The notes beneath the pieces were generated by a model. That model was not told the DNA's origin. It saw only the letters and a program-made list of their open reading frames with translations, and ran no database searches. DNA of 64,000 nt. It comes from Bacteroidia bacterium. Lineage in GTDB: Bacteria; Bacteroidota; Bacteroidia; B-17B0; Aurantibacillaceae. Each line of letters starts with the position of its first letter. Position 1 is the stretch's first letter. Where the stretch lies: contig BPGX01000004.1 in assembly GCA_026003255.1 (NCBI GenBank), positions 1 through 64,000 of the forward strand. The letters are read 5' to 3'. Made by a program: the position numbers and the translations under genes. Positions 18,217 to 27,970 of this stretch are shown here, piece by piece.

Positions 18217-19776
18217 ATGAAAAATATGTCGCAGAATACAACATTGCAAACAGAAGAATTGTTTAAGAAAATTATTTCACATTCCAAAGAATATGGTTTT
18301 ATTTATCCCAGCAGTGAAATTTATGATGGTTTAAGTGCTGTTTATGATTATGGTGCGTATGGAGCAGAATTAAAAAATAACATTCGTGCGTATTGGTGGC
18401 AGGCAATGACGTATTTACATCAAAATATTGTAGGTATTGATGCGGCTATTTTTATGCATCCCACAACATGGAAAGCCAGTGGTCACGTAGATGCGTTTAA
18501 TGACCCTTTAATTGACAATAAAGATAGTAAGAAGCGTTACAGAGCCGATGTGTTGATCGAAGAACACATTACAAAATTGCAGGAAAAAATCAATAAAGAA
18601 ATTGAGAAAGCAAGAAAACGTTTTGAAAATTTTGATGAAAACTTATTTCGTTCTACCAATCCAAGAGTAAAAGAAATTCAGGAAAAAATTCAACAAATTG
18701 AAGAACGATTCAAAAATGCTCTTGAAAAAAATGATTTACAGGAAATAAAACAGATTATTTTAGATTGCGAAATTGCTTGTCCAATTAGTGGTACCAGAAA
18801 CTGGACGGATGTTCGGCAATTTAATTTAATGTTTGCTACTCAATTAGGTTCAGTTGCAGATGAAGCTAATACGATTTATTTACGTCCGGAAACAGCACAA
18901 GGAATTTTTGTCAACTTTTTGAATGTTCAGAAAACGGCACGAATGAAAATACCTTTTGGAATTGCTCAAACCGGGAAGGCGTTTCGGAATGAAATTGTGG
19001 CACGGCAATTTATTTTTAGAATGCGAGAGTTTGAGCAAATGGAAATGCAATATTTTGTGAAACCTGGAACAGAGATGGAATGGTATGAATATTGGAAAGA
19101 AGCCCGTTTGAAATGGCATAAAGCACTTGGTTTTTCAAATGATTACTACCGTTTCAAAGACCATGTAAAACTTGCTCATTATGCGAATGCTGCTTGTGAT
19201 ATTGAATTTAAATTTCCTTTTGGATTTAAAGAATTAGAAGGTATTCATTCCAGAACAGATTTTGATTTATCCAACCATGAAAAATATAGTGGAAAAAAAT
19301 TGCAATATTTTGATGTAGAAGAAAACAGAAGATATGTGCCTTATGTAATTGAAACATCTGTTGGTTTGGATAGATTGTTTTTAGCCATTCTTTCAGCGGG
19401 CTATAAAGAAGAATTAGTGGAAAATGAAACAAGAACTGTTTTATCCATTCCTGCTGCACTTGCGCCCGTTAAAGCGGCCGTGTTACCACTGGTGAAAAAA
19501 GATGGAATGCCCGAAATTGCCCAAAAACTTTGGGAAGAATTAAAATATCTTGGAAAAATTATTTACGAAGATAAAGACACCATTGGTCGTCGTTACAGAA
19601 GACAGGATGCTATTGGAACACCATATTGTATTACAATTGACAATGAAACATTACAGAATGAAACCGTGACTATTCGTGAAAGAGATACGATGCAACAAGA
19701 GAGAATACACATAAGTAAAGTATATTCCTATATTGAAGAAAAAACGAGTATTAAAAACTTATTGAGAAAATTGTAA
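18217..19776 (+). CDS. glyS: Glycyl-tRNA synthetase (dimeric, class II)
   Basis: 519 residues from MKNMSQNTTLQTEELFKK at 18217; a second ATG at 18226 is also possible. Charges tRNA-Gly; two of its substrates, tRNA-Gly(GCC) and tRNA-Gly(CCC), are at 35.9-36.1 kb. Seen: FIYPSSEIYDGLSAVYDYG at the N-terminus, class II motif 2 around AFRNEIVARQFIFRMREFEQ, and motif 3 in VIETSVGLDRLFLAIL. A C-terminal anticodon-binding domain follows (LAPVKAAVLPLVKKDG, YRRQDAIGTPYCITID). This is the alpha2 type, as expected in this phylum. fmt begins 2 bases after the stop, so glyS, fmt, pyrD and the lyase gene form one tight operon. Confidence 0.96.
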   Translation: MKNMSQNTTLQTEELFKKIISHSKEYGFIYPSSEIYDGLSAVYDYGAYGAELKNNIRAYWWQAMTYLHQNIVGIDAAIFMHPTTWKASGHVDAFNDPLIDNKDSKKRYRADVLIEEHITKLQEKINKEIEKARKRFENFDENLFRSTNPRVKEIQEKIQQIEERFKNALEKNDLQEIKQIILDCEIACPISGTRNWTDVRQFNLMFATQLGSVADEANTIYLRPETAQGIFVNFLNVQKTARMKIPFGIAQTGKAFRNEIVARQFIFRMREFEQMEMQYFVKPGTEMEWYEYWKEARLKWHKALGFSNDYYRFKDHVKLAHYANAACDIEFKFPFGFKELEGIHSRTDFDLSNHEKYSGKKLQYFDVEENRRYVPYVIETSVGLDRLFLAILSAGYKEELVENETRTVLSIPAALAPVKAAVLPLVKKDGMPEIAQKLWEELKYLGKIIYEDKDTIGRRYRRQDAIGTPYCITIDNETLQNETVTIRERDTMQQERIHISKVYSYIEEKTSIKNLLRKL

Positions 19777-19777
19777 T

Positions 19778-20722
19778 ATGGCATTGAAGGTTGTATTCAT
19801 GGGGACACCAGCATTTGCAGTGCCAACATTTGAAAAATTAGTTCAATACCATAATGTTTTGAGTGTTGTTACAACGCCTGATAAACCAGCTGGTAGAGGA
19901 TTGAAGCTGCAATCCAGTGCAGTAAAGGAATGTGCAATAAAGCATAATATTCCAGTTTTACAACCAGAGAAATTAAAAGACCCTGATTTTTTACAGCAAT
20001 TAAAAAATTTGAATGCCGATGTTTTTGTGGTAGTGGCGTTTCGCATGTTGCCAAAAGAAGTATGGAGTATGCCACCGCATGGTACATTTAATTTGCACGC
20101 ATCTTTATTGCCAAAATACAGAGGCGCTGCACCAATTAACTTTGCCATTATTAATGGAGAAACTGAAACAGGTGTTACTACATTTAAAATTCAGGAACAA
20201 ATAGATACTGGTAATATTGCTTTACAAGAAAAAATTGCTATTGACGAAAAAGATACTGCAGGAACATTGCACGATAAGATGATGACTATTGGTGCGGATT
20301 TGATGATTAAAACGCTTGAATTGCTTGAACAAAATAAGTTACAACTGTTAGAACAGGATAATTCGCAAGCAACTTATGCGCCTAAAATAACCAAAGAATT
20401 TTGTCAAATTAACTGGCAACAACCTTCGAAGAAAATATATGACTTTATCAGAGGATTAGCGCCTTATCCCGCTGCCTATACTTTTCTGGATATTAATGGT
20501 AGGAAAACATATTGTAAAATTTTATGGGCTGAAAAAATCAATTTATTAAAACCATTACCTGCAGGTACTTTATTAACCGATAACAAACATTTTTTAAGAA
20601 TTGTATCAGAAGATGGAGCACTTGATATAAAATTGTTACAGGCAGAAGGAAAACGGCAAATGGATATTGAGGAATTTTTACGAGGCAATAAAATAACCAG
20701 CGAACAATGTATTGTATCATAA
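19778..20722 (+). CDS. fmt: Methionyl-tRNA formyltransferase
   Basis: 314 residues. Formylates initiator Met-tRNA using 10-formyl-tetrahydrofolate. Seen: VVFMGTPAFAVPTFEKL at the N-terminus, TPDKPAGRGLKLQ, and the catalytic region FNLHASLLPKYRGAAPI (Asn, His) with GVTTFKIQEQIDTG. The C-terminal OB-like domain follows. The last 16 bases overlap the start of pyrD in another frame. The gene is adjacent to glyS, so translation functions are grouped. Confidence 0.96.
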   Translation: MALKVVFMGTPAFAVPTFEKLVQYHNVLSVVTTPDKPAGRGLKLQSSAVKECAIKHNIPVLQPEKLKDPDFLQQLKNLNADVFVVVAFRMLPKEVWSMPPHGTFNLHASLLPKYRGAAPINFAIINGETETGVTTFKIQEQIDTGNIALQEKIAIDEKDTAGTLHDKMMTIGADLMIKTLELLEQNKLQLLEQDNSQATYAPKITKEFCQINWQQPSKKIYDFIRGLAPYPAAYTFLDINGRKTYCKILWAEKINLLKPLPAGTLLTDNKHFLRIVSEDGALDIKLLQAEGKRQMDIEEFLRGNKITSEQCIVS

Positions 20723-21738
20723 GAAAGATATTATTTTTATTAGATGCTGAGACAGCACATCACATTGGTTTATCATCTTTAAGCTTTATACATAAAATTT
20801 TACCTAAAAGAGTATTTAAATGGTTGTTTAAAATACCCGATTATTCAGCAAATAGAATTGATAAAAATAATTTATTTCACTCATTAAAAATTGGATTAGC
20901 GGCTGGATTAGATAAAAACGCTCAGCATTACAAAGCCCTTGCAGCACTGGGCTTTCAGTTTGTAGAAATAGGAACAGTGACACCACGTCCCCAATCAGGA
21001 AATCCAAAACCAAGGTTATTTCGTTTAATTAAAGACGAAGCCATCATTAATAGAATGGGATTTAATAATGATGGTGTACAAAAAATTAAGGAACGTTTGA
21101 CGAATAAACCAACAGATATTGTTGTAGGAGTAAATATTGGCAAGAATAAGGATACTCCAAATGATAAGGCAATTGAGGATTATTTAATTTGTTTTAGAGA
21201 ATTATACAGTGTGGCAGATTATTTTGTGGTAAATGTGAGTTCACCAAATACACCGAATTTAAGAGAATTGCAAGAAAAAGAACCTTTGATGCAGATTTTA
21301 AAGGCATTAAGAGAAGAAGAAAAAAAATTAAGTAAAGATTCAGCGCATAAGGTTATTTTACTAAAAATTGCACCTGATTTATCTGATGATCAATTAAAGG
21401 ATATTGTAGAAGTGGTTGTAAAATCAGATATTGATGGAATTATTGCTACGAATACTACTATCACAAGAGATAATTTGAGATATGAGGAAGATGTAGACAA
21501 GTATGGGCAGGGAGGATTAAGTGGAAAGCCATTATTTGAAAAAAGTTTATATGTGGTAAAAAAAATAAAAGAATTGTTACCTGATAATAAAATACTAATA
21601 GGAGTAGGAGGAATTGATAATACTGAGCGTGCACAAATGATGTTGAATGCTGGTGCAAATGCAATTCAATTGTATACAGGGTTTATCTATAAAGGGCCTC
21701 AACTTATTACAGAAATCAGAAAAAGTATAAATGTATGA
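20707..21738 (+). CDS. pyrD: Dihydroorotate dehydrogenase (quinone), class 2
   Basis: 343 residues. Oxidises dihydroorotate to orotate at the inner membrane with menaquinone as acceptor. The N-terminal amphipathic extension (MYCIIRKILFLLDAETAHHIG) marks the membrane-bound class 2 form. Seen: GLAAGLDKNAQHYKAL, GTVTPRPQSGNPKPRLFRL, and the catalytic serine region FVVNVSSPNTPNLR. The FMN-phosphate site GVGGIDNTERAQ is also present. The start lies 16 bases inside fmt, and the stop overlaps the next gene by 4 bases. Confidence 0.95.
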   Translation: MYCIIRKILFLLDAETAHHIGLSSLSFIHKILPKRVFKWLFKIPDYSANRIDKNNLFHSLKIGLAAGLDKNAQHYKALAALGFQFVEIGTVTPRPQSGNPKPRLFRLIKDEAIINRMGFNNDGVQKIKERLTNKPTDIVVGVNIGKNKDTPNDKAIEDYLICFRELYSVADYFVVNVSSPNTPNLRELQEKEPLMQILKALREEEKKLSKDSAHKVILLKIAPDLSDDQLKDIVEVVVKSDIDGIIATNTTITRDNLRYEEDVDKYGQGGLSGKPLFEKSLYVVKKIKELLPDNKILIGVGGIDNTERAQMMLNAGANAIQLYTGFIYKGPQLITEIRKSINV

Positions 21739-22598
21739 AAACATTATATATTACAGAATGCCCGAGAGATGCGATGCAAGGAATTAAAACATTTATTCCA
21801 ACTGATTTGAAATTGAGATACATTCAACAATTATTGAAAGTTGGTTTTGATGTATTGGATTATGGAAGTTTTGTGTCTTCCAAAGCAATTCCGCAAATGC
21901 AAGATACGGGAGAAATTACCAAGCAATTAGAATTATCCAATACTAAAACAAAACTTTTGGCAATTATTGCAAATTATAGAGGGGCAGAAGATGCTTGTCA
22001 GTTTGAACAAGTTTCTTATTTGGGATTCCCATTATCTGTTTCAGAAGAATTCCAGAAACGTAATACCAATGCAACTATTGAAGATGCGTTTATAAGAGTA
22101 GAGGAAATCCATAATTTATGTTTTAAAAAAGGAAAGCAATTGAGAGTATATTTATCTATGGCGTTTGGTAATCCTTATGGTGAAGAGTGGAATCCAGAAA
22201 AAGTTTTTCAAATGGCAGAACGGTTGTATAGAATGGGAATTAAAGAGATAGCATTGGCAGATACTATTGGATGTTCAACAGAAGATAATATTCAATTATT
22301 GTTTTCTCATTTAATGAAAGCATTACCGGAAGTGAATTTTATTGCACATTTACATTCTACACCAGACACTGCGAAGAATAAAATTCTTTCAGCTATTGAT
22401 AATGGCTGTATTAATTTCGATTCTGCAATTCTGGGATATGGAGGATGTCCGATGGCAAAAGATAAATTAACCGGGAATATAGCAACTGAAACTTTGATTC
22501 AATGTGCCAAAGAAAGCAATTTGCATTTTAAGATAAATATGGATGAATTCCGTAAATCTCAGGATATTGCAAGAGAGATATTTGAAATATATCATTAA
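21735..22598 (+). CDS. mvaB: Hydroxymethylglutaryl-CoA lyase
   Basis: 287 residues, DRE-TIM metallolyase. Splits HMG-CoA into acetyl-CoA and acetoacetate, the last step of leucine breakdown. Seen: ECPRDAMQG (the RDxxQ motif at the start of the barrel), VYLSMAFGNPYGEEW, the metal-binding HLHSTP, and the family signature GYGGCPMAKDKLTGNIATE with the catalytic cysteine. It overlaps pyrD by ATGA and ends the glyS operon. No other leucine-pathway genes (ivd, mcc) are in the window. The HMGL family signature separates it from isopropylmalate and homocitrate synthases. Confidence 0.88.
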   Translation: MKTLYITECPRDAMQGIKTFIPTDLKLRYIQQLLKVGFDVLDYGSFVSSKAIPQMQDTGEITKQLELSNTKTKLLAIIANYRGAEDACQFEQVSYLGFPLSVSEEFQKRNTNATIEDAFIRVEEIHNLCFKKGKQLRVYLSMAFGNPYGEEWNPEKVFQMAERLYRMGIKEIALADTIGCSTEDNIQLLFSHLMKALPEVNFIAHLHSTPDTAKNKILSAIDNGCINFDSAILGYGGCPMAKDKLTGNIATETLIQCAKESNLHFKINMDEFRKSQDIAREIFEIYH

Positions 22599-22610
22599 TT
22601 AAGGAATGAT

Positions 22611-22618
22611 TATTTTTG
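22611..22618 (+). promoter_or_regulatory. -7 promoter element (TATTTTTG) of bioB
   Basis: Exact TAnnTTTG match. The ATG of bioB is 88 bases further on, so this transcript would have an unusually long AT-rich 5' leader compared with the other promoters here. Confidence 0.5.
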
Positions 22619-22705
22619 CGAGAAGAATTAATAAAAGAATACCAATAATAACATTAGATAAGCTATAAACATCAAGTATTTGAATAATATAAAATAATTA
22701 TTATT

Positions 22706-23674
22706 ATGAAACCATTGACTAAAGAAGAAATCAAAGAGATTTATAATTTACCACTAATAGAACTGATACACCGTGCAGCGGAAGTTCACAAGCAAAATTT
22801 TAATGTAAGAGAAGTTCAGATTAGTTCATTAGTATCTATTAAAACAGGCGGTTGTCCGGAAGATTGTGCGTATTGTCCGCAGTCAGCAAAGTACCAGACA
22901 GAGATTAAAGTGCATAAATTAATGGAACCGGAAGAATTGAGTGAACAAATTGATTACGCCAAAGAAAATGGCGTTAGCCGGTTATGTTTGGGTGCTGCGT
23001 GGAGAGAAGTGCGAGATAATAGAGATTTTGATAAGGTATTAGAAATGGTTCGAATGATTACAAATGAAGGATTAGAAGTATGCGCGACTTTTGGAATGAT
23101 TAATGAAGAACAGGCAAAAAAATTAGCAGAAGCGGGATTGTATGCTTACAATCACAATATTGATACATCGGAAGAATATTACAATAAAATAATCACTACC
23201 AGAGATTATCAGGATAGATTAAATACCTTGAAAAATGTCAGAAAAGCCGGATTAACAATATGTAGTGGCGGGATAATCGGAATGGGAGAAAGTGACGAGG
23301 ACAGAATAAGTATGTTGTATACTTTGAATTTATTGAATCCGCATCCAGAGTCGGTTCCGATAAATACTTTGGTTCCTGTTAAGGGTACGCCATTGGAAAA
23401 TCAACCCAGAGTTTCTGTATGGGAATTAGTGAGAATGATTGCTACAACACGAATCGTATTACCAAAATCAATGGTGCGTTTATCTGCTGGTAGAATTGAA
23501 TTATCAACAGAAGCACAGGCATTATGTTTTTTGGCAGGCGCTAATTCAATTTTTGTAGGAGAAAAATTATTAACTACACCCAATAATGATATAAATCAAG
23601 ACAAATGGTTGTTTGAAGTAATGGGGCTTATTCCGAAACCATCGGTTCATCAATTAAAAGAAACAGAAGTATAA
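22706..23674 (+). CDS. bioB: Biotin synthase
   Basis: 322 residues, radical SAM enzyme that inserts sulfur into dethiobiotin. The radical-SAM cluster cysteines are Cys50, Cys54 and Cys57 in [30 protein letters not shown] and the [2Fe-2S]-ligand region ([18 protein letters not shown]) follow. The arginine ligand is expected in [12 protein letters not shown] clear promoter lies upstream and the stop is 5 bases before an aminotransferase gene. The other bio genes are not in the window. Confidence 0.97.
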   Translation: MKPLTKEEIKEIYNLPLIELIHRAAEVHKQNFNVREVQISSLVSIKTGGCPEDCAYCPQSAKYQTEIKVHKLMEPEELSEQIDYAKENGVSRLCLGAAWREVRDNRDFDKVLEMVRMITNEGLEVCATFGMINEEQAKKLAEAGLYAYNHNIDTSEEYYNKIITTRDYQDRLNTLKNVRKAGLTICSGGIIGMGESDEDRISMLYTLNLLNPHPESVPINTLVPVKGTPLENQPRVSVWELVRMIATTRIVLPKSMVRLSAGRIELSTEAQALCFLAGANSIFVGEKLLTTPNNDINQDKWLFEVMGLIPKPSVHQLKETEV

Positions 23675-23679
23675 TATAT

Positions 23680-24828
23680 ATGATTTTAAGAGATAAATTA
23701 GAAAGCTTTGGTACGACTATTTTTACGGTAATGAGCGCATTAGCTCAAAAACACAATGCTATTAATTTATCTCAGGGTTTTCCAGATTTTGATCCAGATC
23801 CTTTGCTATTAGAAATTGCCAGAAAATATTTTTCTTCTTCTTTTCAGCAATATGCCCCAATGCCGGGTTGTATTGAACTAAGGGAGACAGTAAGTGATAT
23901 TATTTATAATTGTTACAAAAGAAAAGTAAATCCAGAAACAGAAATAACTATTACTGCCGGTGCAACACAAGCCATTTACACAGCTATAGCCAGTTTTGTA
24001 GACCGTGGAGATGAGGTTATTATTTTTGAACCGGCGTATGATTGCTATGCACCAGCAGTTATAGTGAATGGGGGAGTGCCTGTATATAGTGAATTAAAAT
24101 ATCCGGACTTTAAGATTGATTGGAATGAAGTAAAAGATAAAATAACTTCTAAAACAAAGATGATTATTATTAACTCACCACATAATCCAACAGGAACTAC
24201 TTTAAGCAGAGAAGATTTGTTACAACTTCAAGAAATTACAAGAAAAACAAATATTATAGTTTTAAGTGATGAAGTTTACGAGCATATCATTTTTGATAAT
24301 CAGGAACATCAATCTGTATTGAGATTTGACGAATTGTTTCAAAGGTCCATTATGGTTTCTTCTTTTGGAAAAACAATACACACTACCGGGTGGAAAATAG
24401 GTTATTTGGTAGCTCCTGAGCCATTAATGAAAATTATCCGAAAAGTTCATCAATATCTTGTATTTGCAGTCAATCATCCATTGCAAAAAACAATAGCAGA
24501 ATATTTAAATAACCCACAAAATTATTTAAGCTTAAAAAAATTTTATCAAGATAAGAGAGATTATTTTTTATCTTTATTAAATACATCCTACTTTAAGCCA
24601 TTAAGTACACAAGGGACTTATTTTATTTTATTAGATTATTCAAAATTAAGTTTTAATCAAGACACAAAATTTGTAATAGAATTGGTGGAAAAGTATAAAA
24701 TAGCGGCTGTACCGATGTCTGTTTTTTATCATACAAAAAAAGATTATCATTTATTAAGATTTTGTTTTGCCAAGAAAAATGAAACATTAGAAAAAGCCGC
24801 TCAAATTATTAAAACTTTAAAAAATTAA
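23680..24828 (+). CDS. PLP-dependent aminotransferase, probable methionine/aromatic (YbdL/KAT-like)
   Basis: 382 residues, fold-type I class I/II aminotransferase. The N-terminus GTTIFTVMSALAQKHNAINL and QGFPDFDPDP match the YbdL (methionine) and kynurenine aminotransferase group. SPHNPTGTTL binds the cofactor phosphate region, and the PLP lysine is in SSFGKTIHTTGWKIGYL. It is cotranscribed with bioB (5-base gap). A methionine-preferring enzyme would fit next to a SAM-consuming synthase, but that link is inference; substrate cannot be fixed from sequence. Confidence 0.85.
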   Translation: MILRDKLESFGTTIFTVMSALAQKHNAINLSQGFPDFDPDPLLLEIARKYFSSSFQQYAPMPGCIELRETVSDIIYNCYKRKVNPETEITITAGATQAIYTAIASFVDRGDEVIIFEPAYDCYAPAVIVNGGVPVYSELKYPDFKIDWNEVKDKITSKTKMIIINSPHNPTGTTLSREDLLQLQEITRKTNIIVLSDEVYEHIIFDNQEHQSVLRFDELFQRSIMVSSFGKTIHTTGWKIGYLVAPEPLMKIIRKVHQYLVFAVNHPLQKTIAEYLNNPQNYLSLKKFYQDKRDYFLSLLNTSYFKPLSTQGTYFILLDYSKLSFNQDTKFVIELVEKYKIAAVPMSVFYHTKKDYHLLRFCFAKKNETLEKAAQIIKTLKN

Positions 24829-24859
24829 CTTTTGGTATTTTAATGTAAAAAAAATTATG

Positions 24860-24867
24860 TACTTTTG
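24860..24867 (+). promoter_or_regulatory. -7 promoter element (TACTTTTG) before the outer-membrane barrel gene
   Basis: Exact TAnnTTTG match ending 17 bases before the ATG at 24884. Confidence 0.6.
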
Positions 24868-24883
24868 AACGCAAAAACAAATA

Positions 24884-25840
24884 ATGAAGAGGGTTTATTT
24901 TTTTTGTAGCGTAATATTTTTGATGAGTGGTGTTATTTTTTTATCAATGGCACAAAACTTCGCAAGGCCAAACGATTGGAAAAAAATAAGAAAGGAAGTT
25001 TTTGTGCAAATGGGAGCTTCTGGTTTCTTGGGTGATTTAGGAGGATTAGATAAAGTAGGTACAGATTATTCGCCGGTAGATTATGATTTTCAAATTACCA
25101 GAACGGCAATGGGCGTTGGATACAAGTATAAATTGCAACAATGGTTAAATGTTGTAACTACCTTTAATTGGTTGATAGTAAAAGGAGACGATAAACTCAC
25201 TAAAGAACCTTTTCGGAATGAGAGAAACTTAAACTTTAAATCAAATATCTTTGAATTAGCCGCAAGAATTGAATTTGCTTATTTTGCTAATAGAGTTACC
25301 AATCGTTATAGTATTAAAAAAACTTTTAGTAGACGTATGAAAGGAATACAAACCGAGTGGGTTGGATTTATTGGTATTGGCGGGTTTTATTATAATCCAA
25401 AAGGTTTAGATAAAAAAGGACAGTGGGTACCATTACGCCCTTTGCACACAGAAGGTCAGGGCTTACCGGGAGGTCCAAAACAATACAGTAATTTTTCAAT
25501 TTGCATTCCAATGGGTATAGGCGTAAATATGTACATCAAAAGACAGTGGACAATAGGCCTTGAATTAAACTGGAGAAAAACTTTTACAGATTATATTGAT
25601 GATGTGAGTACTGTGTATTATGATCCGGGAAAACTGGCCGCAGCTTACGGTCCAAAATCTGCTGAGATGGCAGACCCAAGCTTGGGTAATATTCCTGGCT
25701 TTTCTAAGCCAGACGCAGCGGGAAATCCTGCCCAAAGAGGCGATTCTAAGCAAAAAGATTCCTATTTTAGTATTCAATTGAAAGGCGGGTATGTTTTCAA
25801 ATATAAAAGAAGCAGAAGTCGCTTGAGAAGTAAGTTCTAA
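24884..25840 (+). CDS. Outer-membrane beta-barrel protein, DUF6089/PorG-like
   Basis: 318 residues. Signal peptide at 1-24 (ending MAQ). The mature start has EVFVQMGASGFLGDLGG, a pattern of DUF6089/PorG-like barrels in which the first strand ends in a GDL turn. Alternating amphipathic strands and a basic tail (KYKRSRSRLRSKF) follow. PorG is a T9SS outer-membrane component, but I see no decisive motif, so the T9SS link is only suggestive. It converges on porT with a 12-base gap. Confidence 0.6.
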   Translation: MKRVYFFCSVIFLMSGVIFLSMAQNFARPNDWKKIRKEVFVQMGASGFLGDLGGLDKVGTDYSPVDYDFQITRTAMGVGYKYKLQQWLNVVTTFNWLIVKGDDKLTKEPFRNERNLNFKSNIFELAARIEFAYFANRVTNRYSIKKTFSRRMKGIQTEWVGFIGIGGFYYNPKGLDKKGQWVPLRPLHTEGQGLPGGPKQYSNFSICIPMGIGVNMYIKRQWTIGLELNWRKTFTDYIDDVSTVYYDPGKLAAAYGPKSAEMADPSLGNIPGFSKPDAAGNPAQRGDSKQKDSYFSIQLKGGYVFKYKRSRSRLRSKF

Positions 25841-25852
25841 TACCCGAAAACA

Positions 25853-26617
25853 TTACCCTTCAAATGTGAGTGTAAAAACTACCATTCGAGAATTAACTTT
25901 ATCAATGCTTTTTTGTGAAAAGATATTATTACGTTGATATAGCAAATTCCTTGTTCCTGCCAGAATTTTAATTTCTAATCCAAATTTAAAGTATTTCAAA
26001 TAAAAATCAACGCCACCACCACCACTATAAAAAAAATCATCACGATAAAGTCGAACCATACTATTATCTAATACATTGCCACTGCCAGATGTACCCTGTG
26101 ATTTTTTATTTCCTGCCAGATCCATTGCATATCCGCCGCCACCAATAACATACGCACTAAAATTGAAAGCCCGCTTGGATTGAATTTTCAATTCTAATGG
26201 AAATATTAAAAATGTTGATTCTACGGACTTTTCAAAAACTAAGGAACTATCTCCGTTTTTATTATACAAATAATATTGCAAACTTCTGGAAGCAAAACTG
26301 ATATTAGGTGTGAAACGTAAGCGAACATAATCGTGTAAACGAAAATCACTAACAATTCCTAATGCAAAGCCCGGCGCCGATTTATGATAGATATTTTTCA
26401 TTTGATAACGTACGGTGTCAATAATAGTGTCAGGTAAAAGTGCAATGGGTTTGGTATGAATACGAAAGTCGGTGGAGTTAAAAGCAATGGTAAATCCAAA
26501 ATGAAGTTTATTGTGATAGAAATTGGGGAGATTTTGTCCTGCACCTTCATTGTGCTGGGAATAAATAGAGTAGTTTGAACAAATCAATATAATTAAAGAA
26601 AAGAACCTTTTTAGCAT
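25853..26617 (-). CDS. porT: T9SS / gliding motility protein PorT
   Basis: 254 residues, small outer-membrane beta-barrel required for type IX secretion. Signal peptide 1-20 (YSIYSQ). The family-specific N-terminus is visible: NLPNFYHNKLHFGFTIAFN then DFRIHTKPI. GIVSDFRLHDYVRLRF, STFLIFPLELK and a closing SRMVVFTLTFEG strand also match PorT. In many relatives porT sits beside ubiE; that linkage is broken here. It has its own promoter element at 26636. Confidence 0.88.
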   Translation of the reverse strand: MLKRFFSLIILICSNYSIYSQHNEGAGQNLPNFYHNKLHFGFTIAFNSTDFRIHTKPIALLPDTIIDTVRYQMKNIYHKSAPGFALGIVSDFRLHDYVRLRFTPNISFASRSLQYYLYNKNGDSSLVFEKSVESTFLIFPLELKIQSKRAFNFSAYVIGGGGYAMDLAGNKKSQGTSGSGNVLDNSMVRLYRDDFFYSGGGGVDFYLKYFKFGLEIKILAGTRNLLYQRNNIFSQKSIDKVNSRMVVFTLTFEG

Positions 26618-26635
26618 AACAACTTAATAAAGAGG

Positions 26636-26643
26636 CAAATATA
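26636..26643 (-). promoter_or_regulatory. -7 promoter element (TATATTTG) of porT
   Basis: Exact TAnnTTTG on the coding strand, ending 19 bases before the porT ATG. Confidence 0.6.
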
Positions 26644-26695
26644 AGAGATAATTTAGTTGAATTAAGGAATTCAATATAACGATGTAAACGAAAAT

Positions 26696-27922
26696 TTATT
26701 TTTTAGAAATCTTATCATTTTCAGATGCTTCGAAAAATTTAATTTTTACCAAGGAATCTGGAAGATATTGTTGTTCAACATAGTGGCTGGGAAAATCATG
26801 TGGATATTTGTATCCTAAACTGTAATTTAATTCTTTCATTAGTTGTGTAGGTGCGTTGCGAAGATGAAGTGGAACGGGTTGATTGCCATTTTTATCAATA
26901 AAATTCAATGCTCTATCAATGGCTAAATAAGCAGAATTACTTTTGGGAGATTGGGCTAAATAAATCGTTACTTGTGATAAAATAATTCGTGCTTCGGGCA
27001 TACCTATCTTGTGTACTGCATCAAAACAAGCATTGGCTAATAAGAGAGCATTGGGATTTGCGAGTCCAATATCTTCTGCTGCTAGAATGATTAATCGTCT
27101 TGCAATGAACAGAGGGTCTTCTCCACCTTTGAGCATTACCGCCAGCCAATACAAGGCCGCATCAATATCTGATCCGCGAACCGATTTAATGAAGGCAGAA
27201 ATAACATCATAGTGTTGTTCCGCGTTTTTGTCGTATAAAATGGAATTTTGTAAGAGAGTATGTGTTAAATCGTTTGTTATCTCAATAGTAGGATGATCGG
27301 AATGTTGAATGATGTATTCTAATCCATTTAATAATTTTCTGGCATCTCCGCCACTATAAGCCAATAATGCTTCTGGTTCTTTCACTACAATGTTCTTTTG
27401 TGATAAAATACTATCTTCTTTGATGGCTTTATTTAATAATTGTAGTAATTCTTCTTTATTCAGATGATGAAGAACAAACACTTGCATTCTGGATAATAAA
27501 GCGGGGACAATTTCAAATGAGGGATTTTCAGTCGTTGCACCAATTAATGTGATGGTTCCCTTTTCCACTGCTGATAATAACGCATCTTGTTGGGTTTTAT
27601 TAAAACGATGAATTTCATCAATGAATACAATAGGACTATTTTTCTGCAGGAATAAGTTTTTTTCAGATTTTTCTAAGATTTCTCTAACTTCTTTTACCCC
27701 AGAACTAATTGCAGACAAAGAATAAAAAGGGCGCTTCAATTCATTCGCTATCAAGGACGCAATACTCGTTTTCCCAACGCCTGGTGGACCCCATAATATC
27801 ATTGAAGGAATGAAATTTTGCTGTAAAAATTTTGTAAGTATTCCATTGGGACCAACAAGATGGGATTGACCAATCAAATCTTTCCATTCTTTGGGGCGTA
27901 AACGTTCTGCTAATGGTTGCAT
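26696..27922 (-). CDS. rarA: Replication-associated recombination protein A (RarA/MgsA)
   Basis: 408 residues, AAA+ clamp-loader-like ATPase acting at stalled replication forks. Walker A GPPGVGKT at 45-52, Walker B FIDEIHRFN near 100-108, sensor 1 GATTENPSFEI. The C-terminal MgsA helical domain contains SDIDAALYWLAVMLKGGEDP and IARRLIILAAEDIGLANP. The length is slightly below E. coli RarA (447). It is divergent from the small secreted protein at 27.97 kb with a 48-base gap. Confidence 0.95.
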   Translation of the reverse strand: MQPLAERLRPKEWKDLIGQSHLVGPNGILTKFLQQNFIPSMILWGPPGVGKTSIASLIANELKRPFYSLSAISSGVKEVREILEKSEKNLFLQKNSPIVFIDEIHRFNKTQQDALLSAVEKGTITLIGATTENPSFEIVPALLSRMQVFVLHHLNKEELLQLLNKAIKEDSILSQKNIVVKEPEALLAYSGGDARKLLNGLEYIIQHSDHPTIEITNDLTHTLLQNSILYDKNAEQHYDVISAFIKSVRGSDIDAALYWLAVMLKGGEDPLFIARRLIILAAEDIGLANPNALLLANACFDAVHKIGMPEARIILSQVTIYLAQSPKSNSAYLAIDRALNFIDKNGNQPVPLHLRNAPTQLMKELNYSLGYKYPHDFPSHYVEQQYLPDSLVKIKFFEASENDKISKK

Positions 27923-27970
27923 AAATTTTATTGGCTTTAAATTTACTATATTTACCCCAAATTGGGTATT

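Noticed and set aside
22619-22705. Riboswitch in the long bioB leader
   Set aside because: Very AT-rich with no stable hairpins or recognisable conserved core.
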